Assembly: GCA_903857495.1 (NCBI GenBank)
Contig: CAIOFF010000020.1
Span: 1-64,000, forward strand
Origin: an uncultured Holophagaceae bacterium
Lineage (GTDB): Bacteria; Acidobacteriota; Holophagae; Holophagales; Holophagaceae
Reading direction: 5' to 3'
Length of the DNA: 64,000 nucleotides
A program made the translations under genes and the position numbers. Each line of letters opens with the position of its first letter. Within the stretch, counting starts at the first letter, position 1. Under the pieces are notes generated by a model. That model was not told the origin of the DNA. It made no database searches and saw only the letters and a list, made by a program, of their open reading frames with translations. Positions 59,310 through 64,000 of this stretch are shown piece by piece.

Positions 59310-59564
59310 GATCCTCTCGCAGGTTGGGGGGTGAAGTCGGTGTCAGGTTGAGCAGAGCGGCAGAGCGGTCGGCGTTGATCAGCGATCAACGGCGTCCTTC
59401 CTTTTCGATTTCAGGAAGAGCCAGAGGCTCCGAGTAATAGAACAGAAACGGGTCATCAATGTCCACTAAATCCTGTCATACTAGATTTTGTGACATTATT
59501 ATGACAATCGAATGGCCCGCTACCGGGTGCTGGACCCTCCCCGGGAACCCGTGGCTCTTCCTGA
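59310..59564 (-). promoter_or_regulatory. Receptor-gene upstream region with candidate operator
   Basis: No gene is seen between the receptor start and the rpsR terminator. TGACAA (59502-59507) and ATACTA (59478-59483) on the + strand read leftward as TTGTCA and TAGTAT, 18 bp apart, a plausible promoter about 170 bp from the receptor ATG. It is embedded in AT-rich sequence with repeated TGTCA/TGACA elements (TGTCAT at 59474, TGACAT at 59491, ATGACA at 59501) that could bind an iron or other metal regulator. The long leader (59310-59470) shows no recognised riboswitch. Confidence 0.45.
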
Positions 59565-59600
59565 AAACAGAAAAGCCGCCCGGAGGCGGCTTTTCTGTTT
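59565..59600 (-). terminator. Intrinsic terminator after rpsR
   Basis: AAACAGAAAAGCCGCC (59565-59580) and GGCGGCTTTTCTGTTT (59585-59600) form a perfect 16-bp stem with a 4-nt loop, followed by TTTT on the minus strand, 17 bp after the rpsR stop. Confidence 0.92.
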
Positions 59601-59617
59601 CTGCAATTGCCGAACAG

Positions 59618-59884
59618 CTAGTCCGTGGCGAAAGGCAGCAGCGCGATGTTGCGGGCGCGCTTGATGGCTTCCACGAGCTCGCGCTGGTGGATGGCACAGA
59701 CACCACTGGTGCGGCGGGGCAGCACCTTGCCGCGCTCGGGGGTGAAGGCCTGGAGGGTCTTCACATCCTTGTAGTCGATCATGAGGGACTTCTCGACGCA
59801 GAACTTGCAGAACTTGGCGCGTCGTCCCCCAAAAGCCTTCTTCTTCTTGGGCTTGCCCTTCTTGGCATCGGCGCGGCGCTTCAT
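59618..59884 (-). CDS. rpsR: 30S ribosomal protein S18
   Basis: An 88-residue ribosomal protein. KFCKFCVEK and a later [26 protein letters not shown] keep the Cys/His set of the zinc-binding C+ form of S18. The Lys-rich N terminus (KKGKPKKKK) is typical. It overlaps rpsF by 4 bp and is the last gene before a strong terminator. Confidence 0.96.
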   Translation of the reverse strand: MKRRADAKKGKPKKKKAFGGRRAKFCKFCVEKSLMIDYKDVKTLQAFTPERGKVLPRRTSGVCAIHQRELVEAIKRARNIALLPFATD

Positions 59885-60270
59885 CCCATCACCTCTTCAG
59901 CGGAACGTTCCTTGATCCCGGCCTGGGCCTTGCGCTTGGCCTCACGCTCGATGCGCTGCTTGGTGCGACCGGCGGACTTCTCGGCCTCGTCCAGGCGAAC
60001 GCTCATGTACTTGATGACCGCGTCGTTGTTACGGAAGCGGCGCTCGAGTTCGGCGATGAGGGTGGGGCCCGCGTTCATCTCGAACAGGGTGTAGTAGCCC
60101 TCGCTGAACTTCTGGACTTCGTAGGCCAGCTTCTTGCGGCCCCACTTGTCGGTCTTGAGTAGCTCGCCACCCTGCTCGGCGATGATCCCCTCGTACTGCT
60201 TGACGAGCTCATCCGATTGCTCGTCCGTCAGCGTAGGGGAGGCGATGAAGATGGTCTCGTAGTGACGCAT
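59881..60270 (-). CDS. rpsF: 30S ribosomal protein S6
   Basis: A 129-residue ribosomal protein that pairs with S18. [18 protein letters not shown] opens the family fold, followed by [23 protein letters not shown] (part) and a charged C-terminal tail ([16 protein letters not shown]). A strong AAGGAGG site supports the ATG at 60270; the frame is open further upstream, but that is leader. ssb and rplI, common partners, are absent here. Confidence 0.96.
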   Translation of the reverse strand: MRHYETIFIASPTLTDEQSDELVKQYEGIIAEQGGELLKTDKWGRKKLAYEVQKFSEGYYTLFEMNAGPTLIAELERRFRNNDAVIKYMSVRLDEAEKSAGRTKQRIEREAKRKAQAGIKERSAEEVMG

Positions 60271-60465
60271 CTGTCCTCCTTGTGGATGTGAAGCCCCCAT
60301 TGGATTCCGGGAGCAAGGAAGAGCCCTCCAGCGGAGGACGCGAAGGACCAGTTTCGCGCGAAAGAGCTTACAGATCAACACAAAGTACTGCCTCGAGGGA
60401 TCCACCCGCCCCTCGGCTCGCGCAGGCAGCCGGTATACGACCTCCGTTCTAATGGGACCTTTCGC
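60271..60465 (-). promoter_or_regulatory. rpsF upstream region
   Basis: The 195-bp gap contains the rpsF leader. Many bacteria regulate this operon through an S6:S18-binding hairpin in the leader; a GC stem around 60300-60345 (GGAGGG, CCTCCG) could serve, but the conserved CCG bulge was not verified. GTATAC (60433-60438) could be a leftward -10. Nothing else was recognised. Confidence 0.3.
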
Positions 60466-61464
60466 TTACGGGGTCGAACTCGTCTTCAGCCGGCTGACCG
60501 CCTCCACCAGGGACTGGTTCGGCGAGAAATCAAAGTAGCGAGCCAGGTTGATGGAGATGAGGGCCTGGGTCACAGTGCGTCCATCGCTCAGCCTGCTCTG
60601 GCGCGCCCCGAATTTGAAATCCCGGTAGGAGACCACCAGGCCCACCCCGCTCTGCCGCTCGCCCTCGGCCTTCACTGTGGCGAGCACGCCGATCCCCCAC
60701 GAGGGCTTGTAGCTCCGGTCCGGGTCGAACCACTGGAGGCCCACGAGCTCGGCCCCCATGAGGGGCGGCCCCGAGGAGGAGCTGCGACCCTGGTAGGCCA
60801 CCACGCCGCTGATGGGGTGCCCGAGCTTGACCTGCCGGGTGGGGATGGCATCGATGGGACGCTTCCGATCCAGGGCCGCATTGGCCAAGCTCTCCCAGGG
60901 GTATTCCTGGAGGGTGGCGTGGGTGTAGAAGTCCTCCCACCGCCTGGCGAGGACCTGGAGCTCCTTGGCCTTTGCCTCGAGGAACTGGGCGGCTGGAGGG
61001 CCGGTGATGTCCCCGTAGACCTGCTTCTGGAGGTCGCGGAGGGCAAGGATGGTGGCCGAGTCCTCGGGAGCGAGGTCCATCCCGAACAACTGGTTGGGGT
61101 CCGCATCGAAGTTGAGCATCCACACCCGGTGTTCCTGGGCGACCCTCCTGGCGGGGTCCAGCAAGGCGCGGCCTGTGGCGGCGTCCAGGGGCGGGGGGGG
61201 CTGCCGGAGGGCCTCCAGGCTGCTCTGCAACCGGAGCAGGTTCCTGACAGCCTGGTCGTAGAGAGCCTTGACCTGGTCGCGTTGGGGGTCGGCCGCATGG
61301 GCGTTCTGCAGGCGGGTCAGGCTGTCCTGGAGGGTTGCCAAGGCCTTCGACGGGAAATCCAGCTGCTGGGCCTCGGCAGCGGGTGGGCTTGGCCGGGCGG
61401 AACAGGGGCCTGGCCCGCCGAGGAGCAGGGCCGTGCAGAGCAGCAGGGAAGCCAGGGGTCGCAT
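60466..61464 (-). CDS. Secreted protein of unknown function
   Basis: A 332-residue exported protein with a signal peptide (MRPLASLLLCTALLLGGPGPCSA); a lipoprotein is possible, since the cysteine follows a Gly/Pro stretch, but the lipobox is poor. The N-terminal third is helical (LATLQDSLTRLQNAHAADPQ), and the rest has mixed strands with WGIGVLATVKAEG and VGLVVSYRDFKFG. No family recognised. The start was set by the signal peptide and an upstream GGTGAGG. It begins 7 bp after the lipase-like gene, so the two are likely co-expressed. Confidence 0.65.
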   Translation of the reverse strand: MRPLASLLLCTALLLGGPGPCSARPSPPAAEAQQLDFPSKALATLQDSLTRLQNAHAADPQRDQVKALYDQAVRNLLRLQSSLEALRQPPPPLDAATGRALLDPARRVAQEHRVWMLNFDADPNQLFGMDLAPEDSATILALRDLQKQVYGDITGPPAAQFLEAKAKELQVLARRWEDFYTHATLQEYPWESLANAALDRKRPIDAIPTRQVKLGHPISGVVAYQGRSSSSGPPLMGAELVGLQWFDPDRSYKPSWGIGVLATVKAEGERQSGVGLVVSYRDFKFGARQSRLSDGRTVTQALISINLARYFDFSPNQSLVEAVSRLKTSSTP

Positions 61465-61471
61465 CGGCGCC

Positions 61472-62458
61472 TCACCAGAGGTTCGAATCGGAGAAGGCCC
61501 TTCCCAGCTGGATGAAGTCGCCGAGGGTGGAGGCGTCCTCGTACTGGGTGGCGAGCTGTTCAAATTTTGCCTGGCGCTCCGCCCCCAGGGGACTGCTCGG
61601 CGGCGTGGCCTGGAGCTCCAGCTGCTCCCGGGCGGCGCTGTAGGTCGCCCCGTCCTGCGTGATGCTCCGGAGGAGCTTCACATAGACTGCCGGTGCTCGG
61701 ACGTAGGTCAGCAGGTCGTGGGGCTGGACCTGCTCGCCCCAGGACCGGAACACCGTCTCGTGGTAGGTCTTGGGCCACTCGGGGGGCCGGAACCGGTCCA
61801 CCAGGGGAATGGGGTCCAGCTCATTCCGGTGGTTGAAATAGTTCAGCAGCATGGCCCTGTCCTCCGGGTCCTGGGTCCAGGGGCGGCAGAGGCTCGGCGT
61901 CGGGGGACGATAGGCCGGCACCTCGGGTTGTTCCAGGACCTTCGCCACGTCGGCCAGCATGTGCACCGCCGGAATCAGCTGGAACTCCGACACGCCGTGG
62001 GTGCCGAGGTAGTGGATCACCTCGGTGGCGACCGCCGTGCCCAGGCTGTGCCCGACCACGACGAGGTTGTTGTCCGGGCTCTTCGGCAGGGTCTGGATGA
62101 AGGGCATCAGCTCCGCGGCCAGCTTCGTGATGATGCGGTTGCGGGTTGGGGCGTGGAAGCGCCAGGCCAGCACATCCAGGACATGGGTGTAGAGGAAGGC
62201 GTTCGAAGCCTGGAGATCCTCGATGGCCTTGAGTGCGCCCGCATCCTGGATGAGCGGCCTGAGGATGTCCAGGGACCCGGCCTGCCGCAGCTCCGTGAAG
62301 ATGTCGTGGTAGAAGAAGGCCTTGGGTGTGCAGGTGGCCCTGAGGTCGCTGCCGGCAATGGCCTGGTGCTTCTCCACCAGGAAGTCCCAGACGGCCTGGT
62401 GATAGCCGGGATCCTGCACACCCATGCCGTGGAAAAAGACCAGGTTGGTACGCGGCAT
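61472..62458 (-). CDS. Lipase-like alpha/beta hydrolase
   Basis: A 328-residue hydrolase with FFHGMGVQD at the oxyanion strand and VVVGHSLGTAVATEVIHYLG carrying the nucleophile serine. The downstream NYFNHRNELDPIPL (Asp) and YHETVF (His) are plausible triad members. It has no signal peptide and looks like the uncharacterised serine-esterase/lipase group with a helical lid domain at about residues 40-120. Substrate unknown. It is transcribed with the secreted protein downstream. Confidence 0.75.
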   Translation of the reverse strand: MPRTNLVFFHGMGVQDPGYHQAVWDFLVEKHQAIAGSDLRATCTPKAFFYHDIFTELRQAGSLDILRPLIQDAGALKAIEDLQASNAFLYTHVLDVLAWRFHAPTRNRIITKLAAELMPFIQTLPKSPDNNLVVVGHSLGTAVATEVIHYLGTHGVSEFQLIPAVHMLADVAKVLEQPEVPAYRPPTPSLCRPWTQDPEDRAMLLNYFNHRNELDPIPLVDRFRPPEWPKTYHETVFRSWGEQVQPHDLLTYVRAPAVYVKLLRSITQDGATYSAAREQLELQATPPSSPLGAERQAKFEQLATQYEDASTLGDFIQLGRAFSDSNLW

Positions 62459-62609
62459 GACAGCTCCTGCGCGAGGGCCTTTCCGGCGAGTCGTGGCGAA
62501 TCGGAGGGTGATCTGGTCCCCATGATAGGCCTTCTTTGCCTATTTTTCCCTTCGAACGGCAGCTGCGCCTCGCGCTTCTTTTCCTGCCCCTGTTTGGAAG
62601 GCTGTTCGG

Positions 62610-64000
62610 TTACCTCCCGGCCATCCCGGCAAGCAGGATGGCAAGGTCGGCGTCGCCCACGGTGGTGCCCCCGCTGAAGGTGGCCTTGGGATCGGTCGTT
62701 CCGTAGTACTTGGCGAAGCTGAGCAGGTCCAGCGGGCTCACCAGACCGTCGCCGTTGAGGTCCAGGCTGGCCGCCTCGTTGACAGCCTGGGCGGGCACCC
62801 AGGTCAGGGCGAAGTCGTCCAGGTCCCACCGGGCGATTGGGGTGAGGGCACTGGCGCTCCCGTTCAAGGCGGCCTGGTTCCACTGGGCCCGCACCCTGAT
62901 TGTCTGCCCTGCGAAGTCGCTGAGGTCGAAGGTGTCCCGGGTCCAGAGGAAGTGGTCCACCTGCTGATTGGTGTAGGTCTTCAGGGTCCGCAGGAGGTTG
63001 CCAGAGGCGCCCAGGACCTGCATCGAGAGCGTGGCGGAAGGGGTGTCCAGGGTCAGCTGCGTCCCGCTGGTGTATTGCCTGAGCCAGTAGCTGAGCCACA
63101 CGGAACCCCCGGCCGCAGGGAGGGTGACGAGCTGCTCCAGGCTGCCCGCTTCGGTGCCCTGGCTGAGGTTGCCCGCCCAACCGCTGAGGATGGCGTAGGT
63201 GCTCCCAAGGTGAGGTCCGGCTCCGGGTGACATCGACCAGATGGGGTTGGGATGGCTGGCTGAGGGGAGCGTGGAACGCCACTGCCAGGCGCCGTTGTCC
63301 CCCTGCTCGAAGCCCGTGTTGGCAAGCAGCTGCTGGCCGCCGACCGTGAAGGTCACAGCGGGGGCGGTATCGCTGCCCGAGCCGTTGGTGACGACCACGT
63401 CATAGGGATGACCACCATCGGTGGTGCTCAGGTAGGGAATCACGTAGAGGGCCGAGGTCGCCCCGCTGATGTCCGCCCCGTCCCTTCGCCATTGATAGGA
63501 GAAGGGCGGATTGCCGGTAACCTTTGCCTCCAGCTCCAGGTACTGGCCGACGGTTGGGTTAACCAGAGAGGTGGAGACGGTGACGGTCGGGACCTTGGGG
63601 GTCGCCGGGGTCATCGTCAGGGTGAGCACATGGAACTGGTAGTTCGTGCTGCCGTAGTTCATCCGCATGGGCATCCGGAAGCGGTCATTGGGCCGGTTCG
63701 CGCGGGTACCCCACGAGTTCTGGAGCACCCAGTAGTGCTTGGCGGGGTCGGAGTCACTCTCGTCGTAGCCCATGATCGTCGCCATGTGGGAGCCCCACCC
63801 GTCCTCCCAGCTGCTCGCGCTCCCGGCCTTGGGGTCGATCCAGAGCTCGGCTTCAGGCTGGTTGTTCCAGAAATCAAAGAAGCCGCGAGTCTCGCTCCCG
63901 TCAGGGTTGGGGACATCCAGGAACAGGGTGGCGTAGACGAAACCAACGGCCTGGCCCTGGTTCAGGGCGTCCTTGATGTCCCGGATCACCTGATCCTGAG
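62610..64000 (-). CDS. Papain-like cysteine protease with Ig and dockerin-like domains, 5' partial
   Basis: The frame is open to the right edge, so the N terminus, including the catalytic cysteine, lies outside. Over 460 residues are visible. A C1A peptidase end has the active-site His in GSHMATIMGYDE and Asn in YWVLQNSWGT. An Ig-like domain (VSTSLVNPTVGQYLEL, FSYQWRRDG) and a lectin/CBM-like jelly-roll segment (NTGFEQGDNGAWQW then LSYWLRQY) follow. The C-terminal dockerin-like tail starts LDLNGDGLVSPLDLLSFAKYYG, with a second, degenerate half (GDADLAILLAGMAG). It is probably secreted; whether the tail docks to a cohesin is unknown. Confidence 0.82.
   Translation of the reverse strand, partial: QDQVIRDIKDALNQGQAVGFVYATLFLDVPNPDGSETRGFFDFWNNQPEAELWIDPKAGSASSWEDGWGSHMATIMGYDESDSDPAKHYWVLQNSWGTRANRPNDRFRMPMRMNYGSTNYQFHVLTLTMTPATPKVPTVTVSTSLVNPTVGQYLELEAKVTGNPPFSYQWRRDGADISGATSALYVIPYLSTTDGGHPYDVVVTNGSGSDTAPAVTFTVGGQQLLANTGFEQGDNGAWQWRSTLPSASHPNPIWSMSPGAGPHLGSTYAILSGWAGNLSQGTEAGSLEQLVTLPAAGGSVWLSYWLRQYTSGTQLTLDTPSATLSMQVLGASGNLLRTLKTYTNQQVDHFLWTRDTFDLSDFAGQTIRVRAQWNQAALNGSASALTPIARWDLDDFALTWVPAQAVNEAASLDLNGDGLVSPLDLLSFAKYYGTTDPKATFSGGTTVGDADLAILLAGMAGR

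Overview
This is a GC-rich chromosomal window from a Gram-negative bacterium: it encodes BamD, a TonB-dependent receptor and several outer-membrane barrels. The mix of NHL-repeat proteins, an energy-converting-hydrogenase-related complex, an acetyl/succinyl-ornithine type arginine operon and PilC/GspF points to Acidobacteriota, perhaps Holophagaceae such as Geothrix. That placement is an inference from gene content; no marker search was possible. No rRNA, tRNA, CRISPR array, insertion sequence or prophage was recognised.

Layout. (1) 1-11492: the 3' part of a giant + strand gene for a surface or secreted protein made of four ~2.93-kb super-repeats, each an Ig-like linker plus 11 canonical and 1 degenerate NHL repeat; its start lies before the window. 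(2) 11592-21111: a leftward arginine operon (argD, acyl-ornithine carbamoyltransferase, argB, M20 deacylase, argH, argG, a P-loop DUF1611-like gene, argC) with divergent argR; the AT-rich argD/argR gap holds palindromic candidate ArgR operators, and argR looks leaderless. (3) 21239-28176: envelope genes (a DUF3298-like secreted protein, an unknown membrane protein, an EnvC-like amidase activator, a PilC/GspF platform protein, a large outer-membrane protein). (4) 28207-37485: a seven-gene hydrogenase-4-like operon whose large subunit has lost three of four [NiFe] cysteine ligands and whose ferredoxin and small subunits are fused. This is an Ehr-type complex that probably couples a non-hydrogenase redox reaction to ion pumping. 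(5) 37486-38550: an AT-richer island with one small repeat protein flanked by attC-like core sequences and ended by a strong terminator. (6) 38551-48260: housekeeping genes (gdhA, rsfS, nadD, obgE, rpmA, rplU, ubiD, rplS, trmD, rlmN). (7) 48292-56947: a MscS channel with a cyclic-nucleotide domain, ThiE-like protein, aldo/keto reductase, bamD, hydrolase, prfB, and a membrane spermidine-synthase-like protein. (8) 57012-64000: a heme-type TonB receptor, rpsF-rpsR, a lipase/secreted-protein pair and a truncated papain-like protease with a dockerin-like tail.

The two most interesting items are the Ehr complex and the arginine operon. The operon has every step from N-acylglutamate onward but no recognisable argA or argJ, so its embedded P-loop protein is a candidate for the missing glutamate N-acyltransferase. 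The residue that decides acetyl versus succinyl substrate in the carbamoyltransferase is also not the glutamate expected of an acetyl enzyme.
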